This document shows, one piece after another, positions 9,454 through 17,990 of a stretch of 40,486 nt of DNA. Where the stretch lies: contig JAPDJP010000001.1 of NCBI GenBank assembly GCA_029259055.1, positions 1 through 40,486 on the forward strand, written 5' to 3'. How positions within the stretch are numbered: position 1 is the stretch's first letter; each line of letters opens with the position of its first letter. The translations under genes and the position numbers were made by a program. Under the pieces are notes generated by a model. The model had not been told where the DNA came from, made no database searches, and was given only the letters and a program-made list of their open reading frames with translations. The stretch is from Thermoplasmatota archaeon. GTDB lineage: Archaea; Thermoplasmatota; E2; UBA202; JdFR-43.

Positions 9454-10905
9454 TTATTTGCTCATCAATCCGTCTCTCATTTCTTTTGGCTTCTCTATAT
9501 CAAGTATTTTAAGCATTGTAGGTGCTATGTCTCCAAGAACTCCTTTTTTTAATTCTGCATCCATTCCAATTAATATGAAAGGAACAGGATTTGATGTATG
9601 AGATGTTTTTGCACCATTTTCAAACATTTCTTCTGCATTTCCATGGTCTGCTGTTACCATAGCTATTCCTTTCTTATCCAAAACTTTTTTAATTACTTTC
9701 CCTAAACAATTATCAACAGCTTCTAATGCTTTTAAAACAGCGTTCCATTTCCCGGTATGCCCTACCATATCTGGATTTGCATAATTTAAAATAATTACAT
9801 CATATTTACCCATATCAATTCTTTTTATAACTTCTTTTGTAATTTCATAAGCAGACATTTCTGGCTTTAAATCATAAGTTGATACTTTTGGGGAAGGAAT
9901 CAAACATCTTTCCTCCCCCTTAAAAGGCGTTTCTTCTCCACCATTAAAAAAATATGTTACATGTGCATATTTCTCCGTTTCAGCTATTCTTAATTGCCTT
10001 AATCCATGCTTTGAAATAATTTCACCGAAAGTATTTTTTATTTTTTCAATATCAAAAGCAAAGGGAACATTAAATGTATCATCATATTTAGTTAGGGTTA
10101 CAAAATGAGCTGGAAAATCCATAAATAATTTTGTAAGTTGTCTTGCTCTGTCTGGTCTATAATTGAAAAATATAATAACATCATTCTCTCTTATCTTTTT
10201 TCCTCCCTCTATTAAAGTAGGTTCAACAAATTCATCTGTTTCTCCATGCATATAAGCAATTTTTATTCCTTCCTCTGCCGTCTTTGCAATTCTTCCTTCT
10301 CCTTTAACAAGCATATTATATGCTTTTTTTGTTCGCTCCCATCTTTTGTCACGATCCATTGCATAATATCTTCCTATTAAGCTTGCTATTCTACCTATAC
10401 CTATCTCCTTTATTTTATCCTCTAAATTCTTAATATATTCTAAAGCACTTTTTGGAGGAGTATCCCTACCATCTAAAAAGCAGTGTATTTGCACATCTTT
10501 TACATCTTCATTTTTTGCCATTTCAAGCAATGCATATAAATGCTCCATTAATGAATGCACTCCTCCCTCTCCTATCAGCCCCATTAAATGCAATCTACTT
10601 TTTCTTGCCTTTTTCATTGCATCTTTTAAAACTTCATTTTCAAAAAAACTTCCATTCTCTATCGCTTTCAAAATTTTCATTGATTCTTGATATACTATTC
10701 TACCCGCTCCAATATTTATATGACCCACTTCTGAATTTCCAGTTTGCCAAGGTAACAAGCCGACGGCTTCTCCACTTGCTTTTAAAATTGTGTGAGGGCA
10801 CTCTCTAATAAACTTATCAAAGTTCGGAGTATGCGCATAGTAAACTGCATTTCCTATTTTCTTATTTGTATGTCCCCATCCATCTAATATGACTAATAGC
10901 AACAA
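9454..10905 (-). CDS. gpmI: 2,3-bisphosphoglycerate-independent phosphoglycerate mutase (GpmI type)
   Basis: Interconverts 3-phosphoglycerate and 2-phosphoglycerate in glycolysis and gluconeogenesis, in the cytosol, with two metal ions. 483 residues, close to the roughly 510 of bacterial GpmI and longer than the usual ~400-residue archaeal ApgM. Visible motifs: D8 in ILDGWG, the phosphoserine residue S58 in GNSEVGH, the GRYYAMDRDKRWERTKKAY block, and the C-terminal TADHGNAEEM metal ligands. The start is TTG at 10905-10903: the family begins about 8 residues before DGWG, and every in-frame codon upstream lies inside tRNA-His and gives no start. Only one base separates the tRNA 3' end from the start codon, so the gene is probably made from the tRNA transcript. 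The upstream ROK kinase fits a sugar-catabolic grouping. Confidence 0.95.
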   Translation of the reverse strand: MLLLVILDGWGHTNKKIGNAVYYAHTPNFDKFIRECPHTILKASGEAVGLLPWQTGNSEVGHINIGAGRIVYQESMKILKAIENGSFFENEVLKDAMKKARKSRLHLMGLIGEGGVHSLMEHLYALLEMAKNEDVKDVQIHCFLDGRDTPPKSALEYIKNLEDKIKEIGIGRIASLIGRYYAMDRDKRWERTKKAYNMLVKGEGRIAKTAEEGIKIAYMHGETDEFVEPTLIEGGKKIRENDVIIFFNYRPDRARQLTKLFMDFPAHFVTLTKYDDTFNVPFAFDIEKIKNTFGEIISKHGLRQLRIAETEKYAHVTYFFNGGEETPFKGEERCLIPSPKVSTYDLKPEMSAYEITKEVIKRIDMGKYDVIILNYANPDMVGHTGKWNAVLKALEAVDNCLGKVIKKVLDKKGIAMVTADHGNAEEMFENGAKTSHTSNPVPFILIGMDAELKKGVLGDIAPTMLKILDIEKPKEMRDGLMSK

Positions 10906-10906
10906 A

Positions 10907-10978
10907 GGCCCGGATCGGGATTCGAACCCGAGACAGGGGATCCACAGTCCCCTATGTTACCGCTACACCATCCGGGCC
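10907..10978 (-). tRNA. tRNA-His (GTG anticodon)
   Basis: Read on the minus strand: encoded G-1 at 10978 facing C73 at 10907, acceptor GCCCGGA/TCCGGGC, D arm GTGT/ACAT, anticodon stem GGGGA/TCCCC with loop CTGTGGA, T arm TCGGG-TTCGAAT-CCCGA. The encoded G-1:C73 pair is the identity element of tRNA-His. CCA is not encoded. It lies 21 bp after the ROK kinase stop and one base before the gpmI TTG. Confidence 0.97.
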
Positions 10979-10999
10979 ATTCAATTATGTATTTAATGG

Positions 11000-11764
11000 C
11001 TATTTAATAATATTTCCTTCAGATTCTTCTACTAACAAACAGACCCCTTTTGCAACCATTAAATCATCTTTTATTACTTTTATTTCTGGCTTAAACTGTT
11101 TTGGTAAATGTTCATATATCCTATTTCTTATTTTATCTTCTCTAATTCTTCCTCCAATTCTTCCTCCAATTGCAACAAAAGGCAAATCAAAGAGAAGTAT
11201 AGCATTGGCAACAGCTCTACAAAATATATTGAAATTTTTATCATATGGAAATTTATTTTCTTCAAATAATTCCTTAGCATCTTTTCCATATCTTTTTTTA
11301 ATGCTCCAACCAGAAAAATAACATTCTAAATGTCCAACTCCTCCACAAACACATTTTCCTTTATTGCTGACAATAGTATGCCCAAGCTCGCCCGCCACTC
11401 CTCCCCCTTTGAAAATCTTTCCGTCTATTATAATGCCCATTCCTATACCTGTTCCAACAGTTATCCCCAACATATTTTTTTGATTATATAGTTTGCTTAT
11501 TCCAAATGCAAAACAGTTTGCATCATTTTCAATAACATTCGCCTTTATTTTGTCAATTTTAAAAGGTAAATTTGGAGCATTAACGATTTCTCCTTTCCTT
11601 ATCCATCCCGCAATTGCTATTCCTACTCTCCTATTACTATACTCCTCAATAATATTATTAATTGCTTCCTGATTTGTAGGAATAGAAGAAATGTGAAAAA
11701 ATTCGTCACCAATTTTTTTGACAATATCAATATAACTTCCTCCAATATCTATTCCAAAAATCAT
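11000..11764 (-). CDS. ROK-family sugar kinase (probable glucokinase)
   Basis: ATP-dependent phosphorylation of a hexose is the family role; glucose is the likeliest substrate but is not proven by sequence. 254 residues, somewhat short for ROK (about 290-320). N-terminal phosphate loop GIDIGGS, catalytic Asp D81 in ENDAN, second ATP motif TVGTGIGMG, and the ROK signature GELGH (H129) followed by C138-x-C140. The usual third Cys of CxCGxxGC is His145 here, with C148 three residues later, so the structural zinc site may be rearranged. There is no N-terminal helix-turn-helix, which argues for an enzyme and not a repressor. It is followed by tRNA-His and gpmI on the same strand. Confidence 0.85.
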   Translation of the reverse strand: MIFGIDIGGSYIDIVKKIGDEFFHISSIPTNQEAINNIIEEYSNRRVGIAIAGWIRKGEIVNAPNLPFKIDKIKANVIENDANCFAFGISKLYNQKNMLGITVGTGIGMGIIIDGKIFKGGGVAGELGHTIVSNKGKCVCGGVGHLECYFSGWSIKKRYGKDAKELFEENKFPYDKNFNIFCRAVANAILLFDLPFVAIGGRIGGRIREDKIRNRIYEHLPKQFKPEIKVIKDDLMVAKGVCLLVEESEGNIIK

Positions 11765-11775
11765 AAGGGTTAAAC

Positions 11776-11792
11776 AAACATTTATTTATAAG
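11776..11792 (+). promoter_or_regulatory. TATA-box region of the CPYC protein gene
   Basis: The AT-rich stretch with TTTATTTATAA lies about 25 bp before the ATG at 11809, the spacing expected for an archaeal leaderless transcript. No Shine-Dalgarno sequence is visible. The 44-bp gap also has to serve the divergent ROK gene. Confidence 0.5.
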
Positions 11793-11808
11793 ATTTTTAT
11801 TTATATCC

Positions 11809-12537
11809 ATGAAGAAGTTGCTTCTAACATTCATTTTAGCAACATTTTTTCTGTATCCAGTAATGCCATCATATACTGATTATACTCATACTGTCCTCGT
11901 AGAAGTTGGTTCAACTTCTGTCTGCCCATATTGTCCAAAAGCTTCAGAAATTATACATTCACTTTATGAGAATGCTTCGCTCCCTTTTTATTATATATCA
12001 TTAGTATATGACAAAAGCGACGCTGCAAAAAGGAGGGGAATGGAACTAAATGATTTTTATGTTCCCATGCTTTACGTTGATGGAGGATATAAAATTGTGG
12101 CTCAAGCATCTGAAAATTTTTATTTAAATGCAATAAAACAAGCTGCCGAAAGAAATGTTAAAGATGTGGACATGGATATTTCTGCCAAATGGGAAGGAAA
12201 CAATATTGATATTGAATTGTATATAAGAAGCAATTTATATTTTGGTCATTTAAGAATCTGCATATTGGAAATAGAATCAAGATGGGTAAATAGTAAGGGT
12301 GAAAAATATCATTATGCTCTTATGGACTATGCTCTAAATAGATATGTATTTGTAAAAGGAGAAAAAGTTATAAGAATTACATGGAATAATAAATATTCTT
12401 TACAGCAAAATAATACAGCAGTTCTAGCATATATATGTCATTGGTTCCCGCATATTCAGAAAAATCCTTGGGATTCCCCAAAACCAAATCATTTCATAAC
12501 ACAATTTGTTGATGATGTTTGCATGATAGAAATTTAG
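11809..12537 (+). CDS. Exported thioredoxin-fold protein with CPYC motif
   Basis: 242 residues. Signal peptide MKKLLLTFILATFFLYPVMPS, then a thioredoxin/glutaredoxin-like half with the redox motif C39-P-Y-C42 after a beta strand (VLVEVGS), and a cis-Pro-like segment VPMLYVDG. This suggests a thiol-disulfide oxidoreductase outside the membrane. The C-terminal ~110 residues look like a beta-rich domain of unknown function with aromatic residues and several Asn. The partner is unknown; abundant Cys pairs in the exported beta-helix proteins of this window are possible clients, which is inference. Exact family not recognised. Confidence 0.75.
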   Translation: MKKLLLTFILATFFLYPVMPSYTDYTHTVLVEVGSTSVCPYCPKASEIIHSLYENASLPFYYISLVYDKSDAAKRRGMELNDFYVPMLYVDGGYKIVAQASENFYLNAIKQAAERNVKDVDMDISAKWEGNNIDIELYIRSNLYFGHLRICILEIESRWVNSKGEKYHYALMDYALNRYVFVKGEKVIRITWNNKYSLQQNNTAVLAYICHWFPHIQKNPWDSPKPNHFITQFVDDVCMIEI

Positions 12538-12583
12538 AGATTTTGAAACCAAAAAATTATATTTTAATTTATGTTTCCATTAC

Positions 12584-12961
12584 ATGGAAATAAGAGAGAA
12601 TTTACTTTATACTAAATCACATGAATGGGTTGAGAAATTGAATGGGAAAGCAAAAATTGGAATAACTGATTATGCTCAAGATAATTTAACAGATATAGTA
12701 TATGTTGAATTACCTGAGATAGGAAAAGAGTTCAAGAGAGGAGAGGTTATAGCAACTCTTGAATCAGTTAAATCTGTAGCAGAAGTATACGCTCCATTCA
12801 CTGGAAAAATTGTTGCAGTAAATGAAAAATTAAATGATGAGCCATCATTAATTAACTCATCTCCATATGATGATGGATGGATTGTTGAAATGGAAATAAG
12901 AAATGAGGAGGAATTAGAAGAACTACTTTCAGCTGAAGAATATAAAAAATTAATTGAGTAA
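12584..12961 (+). CDS. gcvH: Glycine cleavage system H protein (lipoyl carrier)
   Basis: 125 residues, the normal length for GcvH. The barrel-sandwich lipoyl domain is complete, with the lipoylated lysine K63 in LESVKS, preceded by AQDNLTDIVYVELPEIG and followed by the typical C-terminal DDGWIVEMEI. It shuttles the aminomethyl group between P and T proteins of the glycine cleavage system. No gcvT, gcvP or lipoate ligase gene lies in the window, so it stands alone here. The other known use of H-like proteins, as LbpA carriers for sHdr sulfur oxidation, has no supporting neighbour. A TATA-like stretch (AATTATATTTTAATTTAT) lies about 25 bp upstream, so it is likely leaderless. Confidence 0.95.
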   Translation: MEIRENLLYTKSHEWVEKLNGKAKIGITDYAQDNLTDIVYVELPEIGKEFKRGEVIATLESVKSVAEVYAPFTGKIVAVNEKLNDEPSLINSSPYDDGWIVEMEIRNEEELEELLSAEEYKKLIE

Positions 12962-12998
12962 AGATTTTAAAAGATAAAATGATTAAGGAGGGATAAAA

Positions 12999-14972
12999 AT
13001 GAGCAGGGAAGATTTCCAACCATTGATTCCGCCAGAAAAAATTGTTCCTGAATTAACAATTAGAGCCATTTTGGTTGGTGTGATTCTTGCCATTATTATG
13101 GGTTCAGCCAATGCTTATCTAGGATTATATGCTGGTATGACGGTATCCGCTGCTATACCAGGAGCAATAATGGCTTTAGCATTATTAAAGCCTTTTAGAC
13201 CAACTGTTCTTGAGGTTACATTGGGGATGATGGGCGCTGCCTCTGGAGAAGCTTTGGCGGCGGGCGTTATATTCACAATCCCAGCTTTGGTTGTGATTGG
13301 GGCTTGGAGTCATATTTATTATATTCAAACAACATTGATTGCTTTAATAGGAGGTATATTAGGAGTACTATGGATGGTTTTATTAAGGAGGGCATTAATT
13401 GTTAAAACTGATTTACCATTTCCAGAAGGAATTGCTGTTGCAGCTGTTATAAACACTGCCGTTGGTATGGAAGAAGAGGAGGAAGGAGGTGGAGGAAGCT
13501 TTTGGATGTTGCTTGGCGCGGTTTTGGCTGGCTTGGTTAAATTCTGTCAAGTTTCTCTTAATGTTATTAAAGGAAAAATCGAAGCTGTTTTTGCTGCGGG
13601 AAAATATTATGTTTTGGGAAAATCTACGGAAGGCTATTTCTATGCCGGAACTGCAGCATCTCCTGCTTTATTAGGAGTTGGCTATATAATTGGACCTAAA
13701 ATAGCAGCGTATGTATTTGCTGGTGGTCTATTAGGATGGATCATAATTACTCCATTAATTATTGTATCAACTGGTCTTCCAGCTGGAGAAACGGCATTGG
13801 GAGGATTCATGTATATATGGAGTGAATACGTTAGATATTTAGGAGTAGGAGCAATGGTTGTTGGTGGTTTATACACAATATGGAAATTAAGGGAGAACTT
13901 AATACATGGGATAAAGGAGGCTATTATTGGGTTAAGAGGAGGAAAAGTCGAAACAAAGAAAAGAACAGACATGGACTTAGATATAAAGAAAGTATTTCTT
14001 GCAATAGGTTTCTTGATACTACCTGTATTCCTAATATATGCATGGTTAAGCCATATGTATGCTGTTAGCTTATTCATGGCTGTATTATTAGTAATATTAA
14101 CATTTGTTGCCTCCGCTATAGCAGGCTATATGGCTGGATTGTTGGGTTCATCAAATAATCCAATATCGGGGGTAACGGTAGCTGTTTTACTATTTGTAAG
14201 CATTTTAATGCTCGCCTTTGGCGCCACCGGCTCAGCTGGTATGGCGGTAGTAATAGGAATGGCTGCCGTAGTGTGCTGTGGAGCAGCAATATCTGGAGAT
14301 GTTTTGCAATCAATGGCAGCCGGTCAGATGCTTGGGGCAACTCCATGGAAACAACAACTGGCGGAGATAATTGGGGTATCCGCAGCTGCTCCAATTTTGG
14401 CAATTGTTGTTCAAGCATTGGATAAAGCATATGGAATAGGAAGCACCGACTTACCCGCTCCTCAAGCATTTCTAATGGGAGGAATTGTAAAAGGAGTAAT
14501 AGGCGGGGAAATGGTATGGCCTTTCGTAATAGCGGGAGCTTTCTTGGCATTGGTATTGATTTTAATGGATATTCCTGTTTTACCTGTTGCTATAGGAATT
14601 TATTTACCATTTACTCTAAGCGTTCCTATATTGGTAGGAGGAATTGTTAGAGCGGTAATAGATAGAAAATTAAAGGCGTTATCACCAGAGGAGGAAGAAG
14701 AGGAAATCAGTGATTGGGAAATGGCGATAAAGAAAACGGGCATAAAGCCAAAAGAAAAAGCTCATAGGGCTGGTTTGCTATTTTCAGCTGGATTGATTGC
14801 TGGAGAAGCAATAATGGGGGTAATTGGTGCTTTCTTAATAATAGGAAATATTAATTTAGGATTGCTTAAGGAGGCACCAGCATGGCCTGGAATGCTGATT
14901 TGGGGATATATTGCTTTCTTGCTGGGTTATGTTGTGTTGAGAGAATTTAGAAAAGCTCATGAAGAGAGTTAG
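12999..14972 (+). CDS. OPT-family oligopeptide transporter
   Basis: 657 residues with roughly 14-16 hydrophobic segments. The N-terminal GxxxAYLGLYAGMTVSAAIP and the DLPFPEGIAVA motif are typical of the prokaryotic OPT branch (PF03169), proton-driven importers of peptides or metal chelates. A strong Shine-Dalgarno AAGGAGGG sits 7 bp before the ATG. There is a cytoplasmic acidic patch (EEEEEGGGG, around residue 160) and another before the last helices. The next gene overlaps the final codons, so the PqqD-like protein is translationally coupled and probably serves the same substrate. Actual substrate cannot be read from sequence. Confidence 0.93.
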   Translation: MSREDFQPLIPPEKIVPELTIRAILVGVILAIIMGSANAYLGLYAGMTVSAAIPGAIMALALLKPFRPTVLEVTLGMMGAASGEALAAGVIFTIPALVVIGAWSHIYYIQTTLIALIGGILGVLWMVLLRRALIVKTDLPFPEGIAVAAVINTAVGMEEEEEGGGGSFWMLLGAVLAGLVKFCQVSLNVIKGKIEAVFAAGKYYVLGKSTEGYFYAGTAASPALLGVGYIIGPKIAAYVFAGGLLGWIIITPLIIVSTGLPAGETALGGFMYIWSEYVRYLGVGAMVVGGLYTIWKLRENLIHGIKEAIIGLRGGKVETKKRTDMDLDIKKVFLAIGFLILPVFLIYAWLSHMYAVSLFMAVLLVILTFVASAIAGYMAGLLGSSNNPISGVTVAVLLFVSILMLAFGATGSAGMAVVIGMAAVVCCGAAISGDVLQSMAAGQMLGATPWKQQLAEIIGVSAAAPILAIVVQALDKAYGIGSTDLPAPQAFLMGGIVKGVIGGEMVWPFVIAGAFLALVLILMDIPVLPVAIGIYLPFTLSVPILVGGIVRAVIDRKLKALSPEEEEEEISDWEMAIKKTGIKPKEKAHRAGLLFSAGLIAGEAIMGVIGAFLIIGNINLGLLKEAPAWPGMLIWGYIAFLLGYVVLREFRKAHEES

Positions 14973-15414
14973 GGAAGTAAATGTAAACACGAGTGCCAAA
15001 ACAGGAAATAAAATAAAAACAAAAGCTAAAACAAAAGTAAAAACAAAAAAAGATAGAAAAGCAAAAAAAATAAAAGAGACAATAGAAGAATTGATAGAAA
15101 AAACGGATTTTAAAGCTAAACCTGTAAGAAAAATTGAATGGACGGAAAAAAATGGTATTGTTGAATTAAAGGTTATAAAATTTAAAGGAAAATTTGGGAA
15201 ATGGTTATGTAAAATGCTTAAAAGACCAAATTATTTTATAATAAGTTTGGATGAGATTGGCTCTTTTATATGGAAAAAATGCAATGGGGAAAATAGCATT
15301 CAAGATATATTACATGATTTAGAAGAAAAATATGGGGAAGAGTTAATGAAAGAGCGTCTTATAATTTTTTTACACATGCTTGGGAGGTATGGGTATATAG
15401 GATATAAAGAGTAA
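14959..15414 (+). CDS. PqqD-like (RiPP recognition element-like) protein with Lys-rich N-terminus
   Basis: 151 residues. Residues ~1-45 are a low-complexity Lys/Thr/Ala run; residues ~75-150 match the PqqD fold: ISLDEIGSFIWKKCNGENSIQDILHDLEEKYGEE then a helix ending in YGYI. PqqD domains bind leader peptides in RiPP synthesis, but many archaeal members are orphan. No radical-SAM partner or precursor peptide is seen nearby. Its ATG lies within the last codons of the OPT transporter (14-bp overlap), which ties the two functionally. Its 3' end is overlapped by the convergent NosD-like ORF. Confidence 0.75.
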   Translation: MKRVREVNVNTSAKTGNKIKTKAKTKVKTKKDRKAKKIKETIEELIEKTDFKAKPVRKIEWTEKNGIVELKVIKFKGKFGKWLCKMLKRPNYFIISLDEIGSFIWKKCNGENSIQDILHDLEEKYGEELMKERLIIFLHMLGRYGYIGYKE

Positions 15415-17057
15415 GTGCAAGGCTTTAATAGCGGGCGCCAATCTACATTTACGAGAGGCAGGGACATTAATGGACAATAACCAAAAATAAATTTAGGAAA
15501 TAAATATGGTCTCCCCCAATAATTTCTAATCCATATATTTTGAATACGCCCTAAATCTATATCTCTTAAACTGAAAAATGCATGTCTTACGTTTCTAAGA
15601 AAATCATTGTATTTTATAAGATTGCTACACGAAAATATATAAATCCCTAAGGCATTGCTCAGAATAACATTTTCCTCTATAATGTTTTTGTCTGAATCAT
15701 CTAAATAGAGTCCGACCTTACAATTTGAGATAAAATTATGAAATATAATGTTACTGTAAGAAAACCATAGATACACGCCCTTTCTACATTCCGAAATATC
15801 ATTATATAAAATTTTGCAATCACGAGAAACGCATAATTCAACTCCTACTTCCACATTATTAATTGTGCAATTTTTTATTGTGATGTTTTTGCAACCTACA
15901 ACTACTACCTGCCCACCACCTTCTATTTCAACATTGGTTAAATTCTCTAAGTATATGAGAGGTAGCTTATTAACAATGTTATTCAAAATTTTATTTTTAA
16001 CAGAATTATAAATAAAAAGACCGTCATTTATAAAAGTATTATTTTGAATAATATTATGTTTACAACAACCCAAATACAACCCACTACAATTATTTGCTTC
16101 GAATTTGTTTCCAATTACTACATTACGGTTGCCTCTAATTGATATGCCATTTCCCTTATTTGATTTTATATAATTGTTAAAAATATTGCTACTGTTTGAA
16201 TAGATAGATATGCCATCCCATCCATTACTAATAATAGCATTTCTATTAATAGAGTTTTCATTGGATTTATCGACTAATATTCCTCCCCACCCATTAAAGG
16301 AAACATTGTTACAGTAAATCTTATTTTTGCTACTTTTAATTAATTCGATACCACTATTCCGGTTATTTTTTATTTCATTTCTATAAAGTATATTTCCATT
16401 AGAACTATATAGCATCATGCCCTCACTATTACTTGCAATGTTATTATTAGTAAAATTATTGTAGCTGGAGTGAAATAGATAAATTCCTCCCCAATCACCG
16501 TTTTGGCAAATTATATTGAAGGAAAGGGTGTTGTTGCATGAAGAATTAAAATACATCCCTACCCCATTATATTTTATTAAATTCTCTGTCACCAAATTAT
16601 GATTTGAATTGATAAAATTAAGGCCAATAAAACAATTAATGATATCATTGTTAATAATAACATTATTGGAGGAATGAATAGTTATTCCAGTTTCATCGTT
16701 ATTCCTAATAGTAAAATTTTCTATATATACCCAATTACTTAAAATTGTAACAGTGCTTCCGCGTTCTCCTTCAATAATTGTTGTCTCTTTATTTTCACCT
16801 ATTAATTTTATGCTTTTGTTAATAATGATATTTTCATGATATGGTGATGAATCATCAAATACAAAAATTATATCGCCAGGACTTGCATCATTAATGGCAC
16901 TCTGTATAGTTGAATAATTCCCTTCACCGTGTCCGCCGACATATAAAATGGATGGGCTGGAGTGAGATAATTCATTAAAAGAATAAAATGCTGTTAGGAA
17001 TAATATTATAACCATCCATTTTTCTATGCTATTATATAGCATGCTATGTAATAGCAT
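15300..17057 (-). CDS. Exported NosD-like right-handed beta-helix protein
   Basis: 585 codons if read from the first ATG; the better start is probably ATG at 17015 (MVIILFLTAFYSF), which gives a clean signal peptide and leaves the 32-bp palindrome at 17026-17057 untranslated. The cap STIQSAINDASPGDIIFV is followed by about 15 Asn-rich coils (NxxIxxNxIxxN). This is the CASH/NosD-type fold of secreted carbohydrate-active or copper-delivery proteins; no catalytic residue is evident. The natural family end is near NYWG...VDWRPLLKP. Here the frame continues 38 codons further, antisense to the PqqD-like gene, which suggests loss of the original stop. Confidence 0.85.
   Translation of the reverse strand: MLLHSMLYNSIEKWMVIILFLTAFYSFNELSHSSPSILYVGGHGEGNYSTIQSAINDASPGDIIFVFDDSSPYHENIIINKSIKLIGENKETTIIEGERGSTVTILSNWVYIENFTIRNNDETGITIHSSNNVIINNDIINCFIGLNFINSNHNLVTENLIKYNGVGMYFNSSCNNTLSFNIICQNGDWGGIYLFHSSYNNFTNNNIASNSEGMMLYSSNGNILYRNEIKNNRNSGIELIKSSKNKIYCNNVSFNGWGGILVDKSNENSINRNAIISNGWDGISIYSNSSNIFNNYIKSNKGNGISIRGNRNVVIGNKFEANNCSGLYLGCCKHNIIQNNTFINDGLFIYNSVKNKILNNIVNKLPLIYLENLTNVEIEGGGQVVVVGCKNITIKNCTINNVEVGVELCVSRDCKILYNDISECRKGVYLWFSYSNIIFHNFISNCKVGLYLDDSDKNIIEENVILSNALGIYIFSCSNLIKYNDFLRNVRHAFFSLRDIDLGRIQNIWIRNYWGRPYLFPKFIFGYCPLMSLPLVNVDWRPLLKPCTYSLYPIYPYLPSMCKKIIRRSFINSSPYFSSKSCNIS
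17026..17057. promoter_or_regulatory. 32-bp near-perfect palindrome between rnz and the NosD-like gene
   Basis: ATGCTATTA and TAATAGCAT flank an inner 12-bp palindrome ATAGCATGCTAT; only one base pair of the whole arm fails. It could be a regulator operator, or an RNA hairpin that ends the rnz transcript or hides the first NosD ATG. Confidence 0.7.
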
Positions 17058-17075
17058 AATAATTAATAAATTTTT

Positions 17076-17990
17076 CTACTTCTTTAGCTTTACTTCTACT
17101 TCCATAAAATCATGGGCTACCCATGAATTTGGGAATATTTGGCGAGCCTCCTCCTCCAACAATTTTGCATCTTTATAACGAGGACTGATATGAGTAAGGT
17201 AGAGTCTTTCAACACATGCTTTTTTTGCTATTTCCGCTGCTTGTTTTGCAGTAGAATGACCATATTCAATGGCTTTATCTTCCATTGATGAATCAAATGT
17301 AGCATCATGAATAAGCACATCACTATTCTTTGCAAATTCTACTAGTTTGTTGCATGGCTTAGTATCTCCAGATATTGTTATTTTTCTTCCCGGTCTTGGC
17401 TCACCTAAAACCATATCTGGAGTAATAACTTTTCCATTTATTTCTATGCTTTGTCCCATTTGTAATTTTCTAAATAAAGGTCCTTCAGGTATTCCCAATT
17501 CTAAAGCTCTTTTTTTATTGAATCTACCCGGGCGCATATCCTCTTGTAAACAATATGCTAAAGTAGGCACGTTATGGCACACTTTTATACATTTTATTTC
17601 ATATCCTTCAAATCTCACCCGCTCTCCTTCTGCTAAATCATGCGCAATAATTTCATATTCAGGCTTAAAATATCCTAAATTAATAATTTCCTCAACAATT
17701 TCTTCTGTTCCTTTTGGTCCATATATATGCAATGGTTCTTGCCTGTCATTTAGTTGAAAAGTCTGTATTAAGCCAGGAAGCCCTAAAAAATGGTCTCCAT
17801 GATAATGCGTTATAAAAATCTTTGATATTTGCATATAGCTTATCTTGGATTTTTGTATTTGCCTCTGTGTACCTTCTCCACAATCAAATAAAATGACTTC
17901 TCCCCCTCTTTTTATAGCTATTGCGGATACATTTCTTTGCACCGTAGGCCATGAACCACCTGTTCCTAAAAAGTAAATGTAGAGTTGCAT
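17076..17990 (-). CDS. rnz: Ribonuclease Z (tRNA 3' endonuclease)
   Basis: Metallo-beta-lactamase-fold endonuclease that cuts pre-tRNA just after the discriminator base so CCA can be added. 304 residues, the standard short form. Zinc ligands H62, H64, D66, H67 in THYHGDHFLGLPG; the substrate-arm region with PGRFNKKRALELGIPEGP; SGDT (around residue 230) and the later HDATF and HST/THISPRY ligands are all present. It starts directly after the stop of the AhpD-like gene, so the two are co-translated. The two tRNA genes in this window encode no CCA and so depend on this enzyme. Confidence 0.97.
   Translation of the reverse strand: MQLYIYFLGTGGSWPTVQRNVSAIAIKRGGEVILFDCGEGTQRQIQKSKISYMQISKIFITHYHGDHFLGLPGLIQTFQLNDRQEPLHIYGPKGTEEIVEEIINLGYFKPEYEIIAHDLAEGERVRFEGYEIKCIKVCHNVPTLAYCLQEDMRPGRFNKKRALELGIPEGPLFRKLQMGQSIEINGKVITPDMVLGEPRPGRKITISGDTKPCNKLVEFAKNSDVLIHDATFDSSMEDKAIEYGHSTAKQAAEIAKKACVERLYLTHISPRYKDAKLLEEEARQIFPNSWVAHDFMEVEVKLKK

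Noticed and set aside
12584-12961. GcvH as an LbpA carrier of an sHdr cluster.
   Set aside because: No Hdr-like or lipoate genes around, and the H-protein motif is standard.
13682-14550. Antisense ORFs over the OPT transporter.
   Set aside because: Mirror frames of a hydrophobic gene; no start signals or motifs.
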